Source: Pseudomonas sp. GM21
GTDB taxonomy: Bacteria > Pseudomonadota > Gammaproteobacteria > Pseudomonadales > Pseudomonadaceae
Reading direction: 5' to 3'
Assembly (NCBI RefSeq): GCF_000282215.1
Contig: NZ_AKJS01000088.1
Span: 1-61,500, forward strand
DNA: 61,500 bases
In this document: piece after piece, positions 1-8,757 of the stretch
Layout of the letters: the number at the start of each line of letters is the position of its first letter
Position numbering within the stretch: position 1 is the stretch's first letter
Translations under genes and position numbers: made by a program
Notes under the pieces: generated by a model
Told to the model about the DNA's origin: nothing
Databases searched by the model: none
What the model saw: the letters and a program-made list of their open reading frames with translations, nothing else

Positions 1-287
1 TATCCTGACACCGGGGGATACCGTGCAGTCGCAAGATCTGACGGTTTCATTTCATAAGTGCGGGTTTGGCCGTCCTCGGGAATGTCGCCCGGCACATACA
101 GATCAATTCCTTTGAACTCGTATGGCTGGGAGCCAAGCCGTTGAGTTGCACCCAAATACCAAAAGTCTTTGTCTTTGTACAACTGCATTTCTAGTGGGTC
201 ACCCACGAAATCACCATCGACGTCACTTTTGGCTGTAAACGTGCCGGTTGTAGAGTGTTTTGATGCATCAGGTTTTGTAGTAGGCAT
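1..287 (-). CDS. Hypothetical protein, 3' end cut by the window edge
   Basis: I do not recognise this gene. The ATG at 287 follows a good ribosome binding site (AAGGAG, 7 bases upstream) and the frame stays open for 95 codons to the window edge, so the C-terminus is missing. The visible protein starts MPTTKPDASKHSTTGTFTAK, has no signal peptide or membrane segment, and is polar, with several aromatic residues (FWYLGATQRLGSQPYEF) that suggest a small beta-rich soluble domain. It lies about 140 bases from the DUF1345 gene on the same strand and may be transcribed after it. Reality of the gene is likely from the start signal; its function is unknown. Confidence 0.6.
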   Translation of the reverse strand, partial: MPTTKPDASKHSTTGTFTAKSDVDGDFVGDPLEMQLYKDKDFWYLGATQRLGSQPYEFKGIDLYVPGDIPEDGQTRTYEMKPSDLATARYPPVSG

Positions 288-426
288 GATGCTGCTCCTT
301 GGCTAATGGATTCGGCAGGAAAAGGTGTCCTGCCTGCCCAAACCGATGCCAAGCGCCATCGCTGCGTAACTGTCAAAGATGACAGGTCTAAAGGAATGGT
401 CTGCTATCGCATTTCAAAATCAATCA

Positions 427-1065
427 TCAGAAAAGCCCCGCAGCGATGTTGATCGAAAACCCGAGAATCGCTGTATTGAACACAAAGCCGATTAACGACT
501 GCGCCAGCACAATCTTGCGCATCTCCGGCGTCGCCACGCTGACATCCGAGGTCTGCACTGCAACGCCGAGGGTGAAGGAGAAGTACAGGAAGTCCCAGTA
601 ATCAGGGTTTTCCAGGCCCTCCGGAAAGCGTAGCGCCAAGCCTTTGCCATCCCACGTGTAAAACAAACGGGCGTAATGCACGCTGAAAATCACCCCGATC
701 AGTAGCCACGAACCGATGACGCTTAGTGCGGTAAAACCGTAATGCAGCCATTTGCGGGTGGTGTCCAGGTCTGTGTTGCCAGCCAGTTCGTAGGTGATGG
801 TGGCCAGGCTGGCAAGCGCTGCGATGCACACCACAAACAGGACCAGCCCGGCGTTTTCGTCTTCGATCTCGGCGATGCGCTTCACGTCTGGCGCCTCGGA
901 GCGGGCGGCGAGCCACAGCATCAGGATCAGATACGTCCAGACCCCGGCATTCCAGCCGACAAGAATTTTACCAACGACCGTATCGGCAGGAACCAGAATG
1001 GCTGTCGCCACGCCCAGGACGGTGGCGGCAGACAGGCGAGGGTGGGTGCGGGCGAGGAAAGGCAT
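427..1065 (-). CDS. DUF1345 family integral membrane protein
   Basis: A 212-residue multi-pass inner-membrane protein of the DUF1345 family, whose role is not established. Hydrophobic segments fall near residues 12-30, 36-55, 74-92, 110-130 and 190-212. The stretch between 140 and 165 carries the aromatic [19 protein letters not shown] block that I associate with this family. The length is normal and no truncation is seen. The ATG at 1065 has only a weak GAG as ribosome binding site. A REP pair separates it from the upstream RND pump genes. The family call rests on the conserved central motif and topology. Confidence 0.75.
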   Translation of the reverse strand: MPFLARTHPRLSAATVLGVATAILVPADTVVGKILVGWNAGVWTYLILMLWLAARSEAPDVKRIAEIEDENAGLVLFVVCIAALASLATITYELAGNTDLDTTRKWLHYGFTALSVIGSWLLIGVIFSVHYARLFYTWDGKGLALRFPEGLENPDYWDFLYFSFTLGVAVQTSDVSVATPEMRKIVLAQSLIGFVFNTAILGFSINIAAGLF

Positions 1066-1150
1066 GGAGGCTCGATGCGTCAGGGCTTTGCAAATACCTT
1101 AGCCCAGTGCAGTCGGTTGTGACCACAAAGGTCAATGCAACACGACCCCA

Positions 1151-1240
1151 TGTGGGAGCGAGCCTGCTCGCGATGAGGCCATCAGACTCACAATAATGTT
1201 GTCTGAAAGACCGCTATCGCGAGCAGGCTCGCTCCCACAG
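1151..1240. repeat. REP palindrome pair (GTGGGAGCGAGC type)
   Basis: Two inverted copies of the Pseudomonas REP core GTGGGAGCGAGCCTGCTCGC, at 1151-1178 and 1214-1240, separated by about 36 bases. The pair lies between the DUF1345 gene and the 3' end of the RND gene, a usual intergenic place for these elements. Confidence 0.9.
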
Positions 1241-1257
1241 TTAGTCCGTGTGGTGGG

Positions 1258-4200
1258 TTACAGGTCCTTGTGCCGTTTGCGCACCAACTTCATTACCACC
1301 ACAAAAAACACCGGCACAAACACCACCGCCATTGTTGCCGTGATCATTCCGCCAATCACCCCCGTACCAATCGCTTGCTGACTCGCCGAGCTGGCCCCGG
1401 TGGCCATTGCCAGCGGCACCACGCCGAGGATAAACGCCAGCGAGGTCATCACAATCGGTCGCAGTCGCAAGCGCGCGGCTTGCAGCGTTGCATCGATCAG
1501 GTCATGGCCTTCGTCGTACAGGCTCTTGGCGAATTCAATAATCAGGATCGCATTCTTCGCGGACAGGCCAATAATGGTGATCAGCCCGACTTTGAAAAAC
1601 ACATCATTGGGCATTCCGCGAAGGGTCACGGCCAATACCGCACCGAGCACACCCAGTGGCACCACCAGCAGCACCGAGGTCGGAATCGACCAACTCTCAT
1701 ACAGCGCCGCCAGGCACAAAAACACGATCAGCAGCGACAAGCCGAGCAGAATCGGCGCCTGACTGCCGGACAAGCGTTCCTGCAACGACAACCCCGTCCA
1801 CTCCTGGCCCAATCCCGCCGGGCCCAGTGCGACCAGTCGCTCGATTTCAGCCATGGCTTCGCCGGTGCTGTGCCCCGGTGAGGGTTCACCTGAAATGGCG
1901 ATGGCCGGGTAACCGTTGTAGCGGGTCAGTTGCGCCGGGCCCTGGGTCCATTTGGACTGGACAAAGGCCGACAGGGGCACCATTTTTTCGGCGTTGTTGC
2001 GCACGTGCATCTTCAACAGGTCGGCCACCTGGCTGCGTTGATCGCCTTCGGCCTGCACCACCACCCGCTGCATGCGCCCCTGATTGGGGAAGTCGTTGAT
2101 GTAGGCCGAGCCGACGGCGGTGGACAGCACGTTACCGATGTCGGCAAAGGACACACCCAGCGCATTGGCTTGTTTGCGGTCGACTACCAATTGCACTTGC
2201 GGCGCTTCGGCCAGGGCGCTTTCGCGCACGTTCATCAGGATCGGGCTTTTCTCGGCAGCGGCGAGCAGTTCACTGCGTGCCTGCATTAGCGTGGCATGGC
2301 CGAGACCGCCTCGGTCCTGCAAGCGGAACTCGAAACCGCTGGATGTGCCGAGGCCGTCAACCGGAGGTGGCAGAACGGAGAAAACCACCGCGTCCTTGAT
2401 CTGACTCAACGCGATGTTGGCCCGGTCGGCAATCGAACTGGCTGAATCGTCACTGCTGCGATCAGACCAATCCTTGAGGGTGGCAAACGACAGCGCGGCG
2501 TTCTGCCCGCTGCCGGAAAAGCTGAAACCGAGAATGATCGTGCTGTCGCCAATGCCCGGTTCCGTGGCGTTGTGCGCTTCAATCTGCTCAACCACCTGCA
2601 CCGTGCGGTTCTTGCTTGCACCCGGTGGCAGTTGAATGTCGGTGATGGTGTAACCCTGGTCCTCGACCGGCAGGAACGAGGAGGGCAGGCGGCTGAAACA
2701 CACCGCCAGTCCGATCAGCAGCACGCCATAGATCAGCAGGTAACGTCCGCTGCGTTTCAGCGCATAGGCGACCCAGTCTTGATAACGCTCGGTCAAACGG
2801 TCAAAGCCGCGATTGAACCAGCCGAAGAAACCGCTTTTCTCGTGGTGCTCACCCTTGGCAATCGGTTTGAGCAGCGTGGCGCACAACGCCGGGGTCAACG
2901 TCAGCGCAAGGAACGCCGAGAACAGGATCGAGGTGGCCATGGACAACGAGAACTGCCGATAAATCACTCCGACCGAACCCTGCATGAACGCCATCGGAAT
3001 AAACACCGCCACCAGCACCAGCGTGATGCCGATGATCGCTCCGGTGATCTGCTTCATGGCCTTGCGCGTCGCCTCCTTGGGCGACAGCCCTTCGGTGGCC
3101 ATGATTCGCTCGACGTTCTCCACCACGACAATGGCATCGTCCACCAGAATACCGATGGCCAGCACCATACCGAACATGGTCAGCACGTTGATCGAAAAGC
3201 CCAGCGCCAACATGGTCGCAAAGGTGCCCATCAGCGCCACCGGAACCACCAGTGTAGGGATCAGCGTGTAGCGGATGTTTTGCAGGAACAGGAACATCAC
3301 TGCAAATACCAGCAGCATCGCCTCGCCAAGGGTGTAAACAACCTTGGTGATCGAGACCTTGACGAAGGGCGAGGTGTCGTAAGGGATTTTGTATTCCACG
3401 CCGGCCGGGAAGTAGCGCGACAGTTCGTCCATCTTCGCGCGCACCAGCGTGGCGGTGCTCAGGGCATTGGCACCCGGTGCCAGTTGTACGCTGACAGCCG
3501 TCGACGGTTTGCCGTTCAGGCGGGTAGAGAAGTTGTATTCCTGGCTGCCTATTTCGACCCGCGCGACATCGCCGATGCGCGCGGTAGCGCCATCGGGGCT
3601 GGCCTTGAGAACGATGTCGGCAAATTCTTGCGGCGTTGACAACTGGCCCTTCACCAAAATGGTCGCGGTGATTTCCTGGGTGGTACGGGTCGGCAGATCG
3701 CCGATGCTGCCGGCGGACACCTGAGCGTTTTGCGCGACGATGGCGGCGTTGACGTCGGCCGGGGTCAGGTTGAATCCGATCAGCTTCTGCGGGTCGATCC
3801 AGATGCGCATAGCCCGTTCGGCGCCATATAACTGCGCCTTGCCGACGCCGTCCAGGCGTTTGATCTCGTTCATCACGTTGCGTGCCAGGTAATCGCTGAG
3901 CGCTACGTCGTCGAGCTTGCCGTCGCTGGAAGTCAGGGTGACGAGCAGCAGGAAACCCGCGGAGACTTTTTCGACTTGCAGGCCTTGCTGAATGACTGCT
4001 TGCGGCAACCGTGACTCGACCACCTTGAGGCGGTTTTGCACATCGACCTGGGCCAATTCCGGGTCAGTGCCCGGTTGAAACGTGGCCTTGATGGTGGCGC
4101 TGCCAAGGCTGCTTTGCGACTCGAAGTACAGCAAATGATCGGCGCCGTTGAGTTCTTCCTCGATCAGGCTGACCACGCTCTCGTCCACGGTCTGCGCCGA

Positions 4201-4356
4201 AGCGCCCGGGTACACGGCGTAAATTTCGATTTGCGGCGGGGCGACGTCGGGGTACTGCGCCACCGGCAACTGCGGAATGGCCAAAGCACCCGCCAGCAGG
4301 ATGAACAAGGCAACCACCCAGGCAAATACCGGGCGATCAATAAAGAACTGCGGCAT
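1258..4356 (-). CDS. RND multidrug efflux pump, inner-membrane transporter (HAE1 family)
   Basis: A 1032-residue resistance-nodulation-division antiporter that exports hydrophobic or amphiphilic compounds using the proton gradient, working as a trimer with a periplasmic adaptor and an outer-membrane channel. The N-terminus MPQFFIDRPVFAWVVALFIL is typical of HAE1 pumps such as MexB and MexY. The proton-relay pair is seen in GILVDDAIVVVENV near residue 405 and the relay lysine in GLSAKNAILIIEF near 930. It lies 15 bases after the adaptor gene, so the two form an operon. No outer-membrane gene follows; pumps of this layout (MexXY, MexMN in P. aeruginosa) borrow OprM. The divergent two-component genes suggest regulation. 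The exact orthologue is not assigned. Confidence 0.93.
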   Translation of the reverse strand: MPQFFIDRPVFAWVVALFILLAGALAIPQLPVAQYPDVAPPQIEIYAVYPGASAQTVDESVVSLIEEELNGADHLLYFESQSSLGSATIKATFQPGTDPELAQVDVQNRLKVVESRLPQAVIQQGLQVEKVSAGFLLLVTLTSSDGKLDDVALSDYLARNVMNEIKRLDGVGKAQLYGAERAMRIWIDPQKLIGFNLTPADVNAAIVAQNAQVSAGSIGDLPTRTTQEITATILVKGQLSTPQEFADIVLKASPDGATARIGDVARVEIGSQEYNFSTRLNGKPSTAVSVQLAPGANALSTATLVRAKMDELSRYFPAGVEYKIPYDTSPFVKVSITKVVYTLGEAMLLVFAVMFLFLQNIRYTLIPTLVVPVALMGTFATMLALGFSINVLTMFGMVLAIGILVDDAIVVVENVERIMATEGLSPKEATRKAMKQITGAIIGITLVLVAVFIPMAFMQGSVGVIYRQFSLSMATSILFSAFLALTLTPALCATLLKPIAKGEHHEKSGFFGWFNRGFDRLTERYQDWVAYALKRSGRYLLIYGVLLIGLAVCFSRLPSSFLPVEDQGYTITDIQLPPGASKNRTVQVVEQIEAHNATEPGIGDSTIILGFSFSGSGQNAALSFATLKDWSDRSSDDSASSIADRANIALSQIKDAVVFSVLPPPVDGLGTSSGFEFRLQDRGGLGHATLMQARSELLAAAEKSPILMNVRESALAEAPQVQLVVDRKQANALGVSFADIGNVLSTAVGSAYINDFPNQGRMQRVVVQAEGDQRSQVADLLKMHVRNNAEKMVPLSAFVQSKWTQGPAQLTRYNGYPAIAISGEPSPGHSTGEAMAEIERLVALGPAGLGQEWTGLSLQERLSGSQAPILLGLSLLIVFLCLAALYESWSIPTSVLLVVPLGVLGAVLAVTLRGMPNDVFFKVGLITIIGLSAKNAILIIEFAKSLYDEGHDLIDATLQAARLRLRPIVMTSLAFILGVVPLAMATGASSASQQAIGTGVIGGMITATMAVVFVPVFFVVVMKLVRKRHKDL

Positions 4357-4371
4357 AAAAAAGCGTCCTGC

Positions 4372-5529
4372 TTACTGACCAGAAACCTGGGCAAGTGGAA
4401 GAGGGGTACTGTCGATCTGGACCTGCTCACCGGGGCGCGCGTGTTGCAGGCCTTCGATGACAATGCGGTCGCCAGGCTTGAGGCCACCGGTGACGATCCA
4501 GCGATCATCCTGCACCGCGCCCAGTTCCACTGGTTGCAGGCCAACGCGCTCATCGGCGTCGAGTAGCAACACTTGCGCAATGCCAGCGCTGTCACGCTGG
4601 ATCGCCCGTTGCGGCACGCTGATGCCTTGCTGGTTGACCGCTTGTTCCAGGCGTACACGGACGAAACTGCCGGGTAGCAGGTCGAGGTCCGGGTTGGGGA
4701 ATTCGCTGCGCAGGACGATCTGGCCAGTGCCCGGATCCACGGTAATGTCGGTGAACAGCAGCTTGCCCGGTAGTGGATAGAGGCTGCCGTCATCCTGGAT
4801 CAACGTTGCTCTGGCTTGACCCTGACCGACTTGCTGCAAGTGGCCGGAGCGGAAGGCCCGGCGCAGGTCGTTGAGTTCGCGGGTCGATTGGGTGAGGTCG
4901 GCATGGATGGGGTCCAGCTGTTGAATCAGCGCCAGTGGCGTGGTTTCGTTCTGGCCGACCAGCGCACCTTCGGTGACCAGTGCGCGGCCGATGCGGCCGG
5001 AAATCGGCGCGGTGACCGTGGCGTAACCGAGATTCAATTTCGCTCGCTCCACGGCCGCTTTGCTGGCGGCGACGTCGGCTGCGGTTTGCCGCACGTTGGC
5101 CCGGGCATTGTCGTAATCCTGGCCGCTGATGGCGTTGCCTTCGATCAACCGGGCATAACGCTGTTCTTGCAGCCACGCCTGGAACGCATTGGCCTCGGCC
5201 TTGCGCAACGCGGCTGCGGCGCTGTCCAGGTCGGCCTTGAACGGGGCCGGATCGATACGGAACAGTACGTCGCCTTTTTTCACATCGCTGCCTTCATTGA
5301 AGGTGCGTTGCAACACGACACCCGCGACACGGGCTCGGACTTCAGCCATCCGGGGCGCGGCAATCCGCCCGCTCAGTTCGCTGGTGATCGACAGTGGCCG
5401 TGCTTCGATGGTTTCGATGCGCACGGTGGCCGGAGGTGGCTGTTCTTCGGCGTGGGAGGACTTGTCACAGGCGCTCAGCGTCAGCGCCAGTGCAAGCAGG
5501 CCAAGCGCGGCAAGTAGATTCTTTGACAT
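4372..5529 (-). CDS. RND efflux periplasmic adaptor lipoprotein (membrane fusion protein)
   Basis: A 385-residue adaptor that links the RND pump to the outer-membrane channel. The signal peptide ends in a lipobox (LSAC, Cys21), so the mature protein is anchored in the inner membrane. The order is an N-terminal beta/lipoyl half (RVAGVVLQRTFNEGSDVKKG, near 65-85), a helical hairpin (about 95-165, Ala and Gln rich), the returning lipoyl half (VTAPISGRIG) and a beta-barrel and membrane-proximal domain to the end. Length is normal for the family. It is the first gene of the adaptor-pump operon. The ATG at 5529 lies about 75 bases from a 10-bp-spaced direct repeat that could bind the divergent response regulator. 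Confidence 0.92.
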   Translation of the reverse strand: MSKNLLAALGLLALALTLSACDKSSHAEEQPPPATVRIETIEARPLSITSELSGRIAAPRMAEVRARVAGVVLQRTFNEGSDVKKGDVLFRIDPAPFKADLDSAAAALRKAEANAFQAWLQEQRYARLIEGNAISGQDYDNARANVRQTAADVAASKAAVERAKLNLGYATVTAPISGRIGRALVTEGALVGQNETTPLALIQQLDPIHADLTQSTRELNDLRRAFRSGHLQQVGQGQARATLIQDDGSLYPLPGKLLFTDITVDPGTGQIVLRSEFPNPDLDLLPGSFVRVRLEQAVNQQGISVPQRAIQRDSAGIAQVLLLDADERVGLQPVELGAVQDDRWIVTGGLKPGDRIVIEGLQHARPGEQVQIDSTPLPLAQVSGQ

Positions 5530-5603
5530 GGAAACACCCCAATATTGACCCCCCGCATCCTACGGGGAGCCGACGAGGGTAGCGGTGAAGCTTTGTTGGT
5601 GCT

Positions 5604-5620
5604 GTGTGAAATTGTGTAAG
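5604..5620 (-). promoter_or_regulatory. Candidate response-regulator direct repeat upstream of the efflux operon
   Basis: On the plus strand GTGTGAA (5604-5610) and GTGTAAG (5614-5620) are two near-identical heptamers spaced 10 bases start to start. One helical turn between direct half-sites is characteristic of OmpR/PhoB-family operators. The site is 75-90 bases upstream of the adaptor start and in the region shared with the divergent regulator gene. Binding is inferred. Confidence 0.35.
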
Positions 5621-5687
5621 GGTTTTACTCAGGCGGGGGTGAGGGCGTATATCCTTTGCAGCTTGAAACTTTTTGCGACGGTCAGGC

Positions 5688-5786
5688 CGCTTTCGCGAGC
5701 AGGCTCGCTCCCACAGTAGTTTGGTGTGAGCACAGATTTTGTGAACACCACCGGCCACTGTGGGAGCAAGCCTGCTCGCGAAAGCG
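5688..5786. repeat. REP palindrome pair in the divergent efflux/regulator region
   Basis: Two inverted REP copies (CGCTTTCGCGAGCAGGCTCG from 5688, and its complement with one change ending at 5786) lie between the efflux operon and the response regulator gene. The right copy ends only about 36 bases before the regulator ATG, so the regulator's promoter must lie within or before the repeats. Confidence 0.88.
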
Positions 5787-5822
5787 ATCTATCGGTCGCC
5801 ACTGCACTTTCTGGAAGCACCC

Positions 5823-6524
5823 ATGCCCAACATCCTCCTGGTCGAAGACGACACCGCGCTCTCCGAACTGATCGCCAGCTACCTGGAACGCAATGGCTAT
5901 TCGGTCAGCGTGATCAGCCGTGGCGACCACGTGCGCGAACGCGCGCGGGTCAATCCGCCGGACCTGGTGATCCTCGACCTGATGCTGCCGGGCCTCGACG
6001 GATTGCAAGTCTGCCGCTTGCTGCGGGCCGATTCGGCCACGCTGCCGATCCTGATGCTCACCGCCCGTGACGACAGCCACGATCAAGTCCTGGGCCTGGA
6101 AATGGGCGCCGATGATTACGTCACCAAGCCCTGCGAGCCCCGGGTTTTGCTGGCCCGCGTTCGCACGCTATTGCGCCGCAGCAGTCTTGGCGAGCCGCAG
6201 ACCGTCAACGACCGCATTGTTATGGGCAACCTGTGCATCGACTTGTCCGAACGCACCGTGACCTGGCGCGAGCAATTGGTCGAACTGTCCAGCGGTGAAT
6301 ACAACCTGCTCGTGGTGTTGGCTCGACATGCCGGTGAAGTGCTGAGCCGCGACCAGATCCTGCAACGCCTGCGCGGCATCGAATTCAACGGCACCGACCG
6401 CTCGGTGGACGTAGCGATTTCCAAGCTGCGGCGTAAGTTCGACGACAATGCGGGCGAGGCGCGCAAGATCAAGACCGTATGGGGCAAGGGTTATCTGTTC
6501 AGCCGTTCCGAGTGGGAATGCTGA
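5823..6524 (+). CDS. OmpR-family response regulator (RstA-like)
   Basis: A 233-residue two-component response regulator. The receiver domain (1-115) shows the acidic pair in LLVEDD (9-10), the phospho-acceptor Asp52 in VILDLMLPG, Thr80 in LMLTAR and Lys102 in VTKPCEP. A winged-helix DNA-binding domain follows (about 130-230), ending in KIKTVWGKGYLFS as in OmpR/RstA proteins. The stop is 4 bases before the sensor kinase ATG, so the two are co-transcribed. It is divergent from the RND efflux operon, which makes it the likely regulator of that pump. I chose the ATG at 5823 because the receiver domain begins directly after it; the longer frame runs into the REP. Confidence 0.93.
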   Translation: MPNILLVEDDTALSELIASYLERNGYSVSVISRGDHVRERARVNPPDLVILDLMLPGLDGLQVCRLLRADSATLPILMLTARDDSHDQVLGLEMGADDYVTKPCEPRVLLARVRTLLRRSSLGEPQTVNDRIVMGNLCIDLSERTVTWREQLVELSSGEYNLLVVLARHAGEVLSRDQILQRLRGIEFNGTDRSVDVAISKLRRKFDDNAGEARKIKTVWGKGYLFSRSEWEC

Positions 6525-6528
6525 GACG

Positions 6529-7830
6529 ATGTTCAGAATTCTGTTTCGCCTGTACCTGGTGACCATCGTCTCGTTCAGCGCGGCGATTTACCTGGTGCCA
6601 GACCTGGTGGTCAGGGTCTTCCACGAGCGCTTTGTCACCTACAACCTTGATTATTCACGCGGCTTGCAAACCCTGATCGTCAAGCAATTCCACGCCGTGC
6701 CCGAAGCACAATGGCCGGCAATGGCGGTTGAAATGGACAAGGAGTTCGCCCCGCTGCACATCGTGTTGACGCGCAACGACGATCCTGATTTCACCCTGTT
6801 CGAGCGCGAAAGCCTGCAGCGCGGCGAGAACGTGGTGCGCATCGGCGACTGGGGTTGGCGCACCTTGGCCGTAGCACCGCTCAATGAGCAAGCCGTGGTG
6901 AAAATGATCGTGCCACCGGACCCGATGGACGTCAGCCTGCTGTACTGGAGCATCAACGTGTTGATCGGTGCGACCATGCTCGCGTGTCTGCTGCTGTGGC
7001 TGCGCCCGCACTGGCGCGATCTGGAACGCCTTAAAGGTACCGCCGAGCGTTTCGGCAAAGGTTATCTGAGCGAGCGCACGCAGATTTCCCGACATTCCAA
7101 CATCGGCAGCCTGGCCAACGTCTTCGACACCATGGCCGGCGACATCGAAAACCTGCTGAACCAGCAGCGCGACTTGCTCAACGCGGTGTCCCACGAACTG
7201 CGCACACCGCTGACCCGCCTGGACTTCGGCCTGGCCCTGGCACTCTCCGACGATTTGCCCGCAGGCAGTCGCGAGCGCTTGCAAGCGTTGGTCGCACACA
7301 TCCGCGAACTCGATGAGTTGGTCCTGGAGTTGCTGTCCTACAGCCGCTTGCAAAACCCGGCTCAGTCGCCGGAGCAGGTTGAAGTGGCGCTGGATGAGTT
7401 TATCGACAGCATTCTGGGGAGCGTTGATGAAGAGCTGGAATCGCCGCACATCGTCATGGATGTGCGGCTTCACGGCCAACTCGAACGCTTCACGCTTGAC
7501 CCGCGTCTGACCGCCCGCGCGATTCAGAACTTGTTGCGTAATGCCATGCGCTACTGCGAAAAGTGCATTCAGATTAGCGTGCAAGTGTCCGCGAAGGGCT
7601 GTGAGATCTGGGTGGATGACGATGGGATCGGTATTCCGGATGACGAACGGGAACGGATTTTCGAGCCGTTTTATCGGCTGGATCGCAGTCGGGATCGGGC
7701 AACGGGTGGTTTTGGCCTCGGACTGGCGATCAGTCGTCGGGCGCTGGAAGCACAAGGCGGCACGCTGACTGTCGAAACGTCACCGCTGGGCGGTGCACGG
7801 TTCCGTTTGTGGCTGCCCACCCAAACCTGA
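6529..7830 (+). CDS. Sensor histidine kinase (RstB-like)
   Basis: A 433-residue membrane histidine kinase paired with the preceding regulator. It has two membrane segments (about 5-28 and 138-158) flanking a periplasmic sensor of about 110 residues, then a HAMP linker (about 158-210). The dimerisation/phosphotransfer helix carries His222 in NAVSHELRTPLTRL. The ATPase domain contains the N box (IQNLLRNAMRYC), the G1 box (VDDDGIGIP) and the G2 box (GGFGLGLAISRRAL). Length fits the RstB group. The signal sensed is not visible. It is likely tied to the divergent efflux operon. Confidence 0.92.
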   Translation: MFRILFRLYLVTIVSFSAAIYLVPDLVVRVFHERFVTYNLDYSRGLQTLIVKQFHAVPEAQWPAMAVEMDKEFAPLHIVLTRNDDPDFTLFERESLQRGENVVRIGDWGWRTLAVAPLNEQAVVKMIVPPDPMDVSLLYWSINVLIGATMLACLLLWLRPHWRDLERLKGTAERFGKGYLSERTQISRHSNIGSLANVFDTMAGDIENLLNQQRDLLNAVSHELRTPLTRLDFGLALALSDDLPAGSRERLQALVAHIRELDELVLELLSYSRLQNPAQSPEQVEVALDEFIDSILGSVDEELESPHIVMDVRLHGQLERFTLDPRLTARAIQNLLRNAMRYCEKCIQISVQVSAKGCEIWVDDDGIGIPDDERERIFEPFYRLDRSRDRATGGFGLGLAISRRALEAQGGTLTVETSPLGGARFRLWLPTQT

Positions 7831-7840
7831 CACGTTCTTT

Positions 7841-7985
7841 GTAGCAGCTGCCGAGCCTGCGAGGCTGCGTTCGAGGACGCAGTCCTCGCATGTTCGGAGG
7901 GCGTGGTTTTTCTGAAAGAACCGGTTGCCTGATTTTACGAGGACTGCGTCCTCGAACGCAGCCTCGCGGGCTCGGCAGCTGCTAC
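7841..7985. repeat. Long near-perfect inverted repeat between convergent genes
   Basis: Two 48-base arms, 7841-7888 and 7938-7985, are complementary at 47 of 48 positions and separated by 49 bases. Each arm itself contains a smaller palindrome (CGAGGACGCAGTCCTCG). The outer core GTAGCAGCTGCCGAGC recurs at 54.1-54.4 kb, so this is a second REP family. It lies between the 3' ends of the sensor kinase and the anti-sigma gene, where a transcribed hairpin could end or stabilise both messages. Confidence 0.9.
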
Positions 7986-7989
7986 AGAG

Positions 7990-8757
7990 CTAGGTGCTAA
8001 CCCGGGTTCGTATCAATTTCGCCATGCCTTCGAGCTCTGCCACAGGGTTATGTCCGATCAACATCCACGCATGCTCCATGTCGGCCCAGTAGACAACATT
8101 CATTCCGTGCCGACGCTCATGGGCGAAATGTCGACTGCCGCTGTTGGAGCGCGTGACGCACAGGGCCATCGGGCCATGCGCCGGGTCGAGGTAGGTGATC
8201 TGGGCAATCGGTACGCCATCGTATTCGAGGATTTGCGCACGCTTGAATTCGGAGCGGGGCAAAGTCAGCTGTGCAGACGCAAGGTTCAGGCCCAGGCGCG
8301 CATCGATAACCCGCAGTTGGGCCCGTTGGCTGGCTTCATCGCTGGGCAGGTGCTCCAGGGTTTCTGGCACGTAGAGCGACATGTAATCCGCGACTAACCC
8401 ACGCCAGTTGGGTTTTTGCTGACTCGATTGCCAACCGAGGAACAAACGGTCCGCCACCACGCTGCCGACCACCAAAGTGGCCGCGGCCGCGAGAAACCAG
8501 CGGCGATTCATTGATGGTCGTTCGGGGGAAGGCAAGGTGGCGAGCATGAACTGCAATCGGTCCAGGGGCGCCTGTTGGCCCATTTCGGCATAAGCCTCTT
8601 TGAACGGCAGGTTGCTGCGGGCCAGCCATTGCAGGCGCAGGTTTAGCGTCGAGTCTTCGGCGATGGCCGTGTCGATGCGGGTGCGTTGTTCGGCATCGAG
8701 TTGGTCGTCGAGATAGGCCACCAGTTGCTCGTCTGAGGGTGTGGCGCGATCGTTCAT
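7990..8757 (-). CDS. Transmembrane anti-sigma factor of the adjacent ECF sigma factor
   Basis: A 255-residue single-pass membrane protein. The N-terminal cytoplasmic part (1-85), starting DRATPSDEQLVAYLDDQL, matches anti-sigma domains of the RsiW/FecR-like kind, without an obvious zinc motif. A membrane segment lies at about 87-107, preceded by RRW, and a 150-residue periplasmic part follows. The ATG overlaps the sigma factor stop by ATGA (8754-8757), so the two are translationally coupled. This pairing is the main support for the role, which is to hold the sigma factor at the membrane until a periplasmic signal appears. The signal is unknown. Confidence 0.85.
   Translation of the reverse strand: MNDRATPSDEQLVAYLDDQLDAEQRTRIDTAIAEDSTLNLRLQWLARSNLPFKEAYAEMGQQAPLDRLQFMLATLPSPERPSMNRRWFLAAAATLVVGSVVADRLFLGWQSSQQKPNWRGLVADYMSLYVPETLEHLPSDEASQRAQLRVIDARLGLNLASAQLTLPRSEFKRAQILEYDGVPIAQITYLDPAHGPMALCVTRSNSGSRHFAHERRHGMNVVYWADMEHAWMLIGHNPVAELEGMAKLIRTRVST

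Noticed and set aside
2572..3639. 355-codon plus-strand frame inside the RND gene
   Set aside because: Antisense shadow, very rich in His, Arg and Gln; the RND reading frame is complete.
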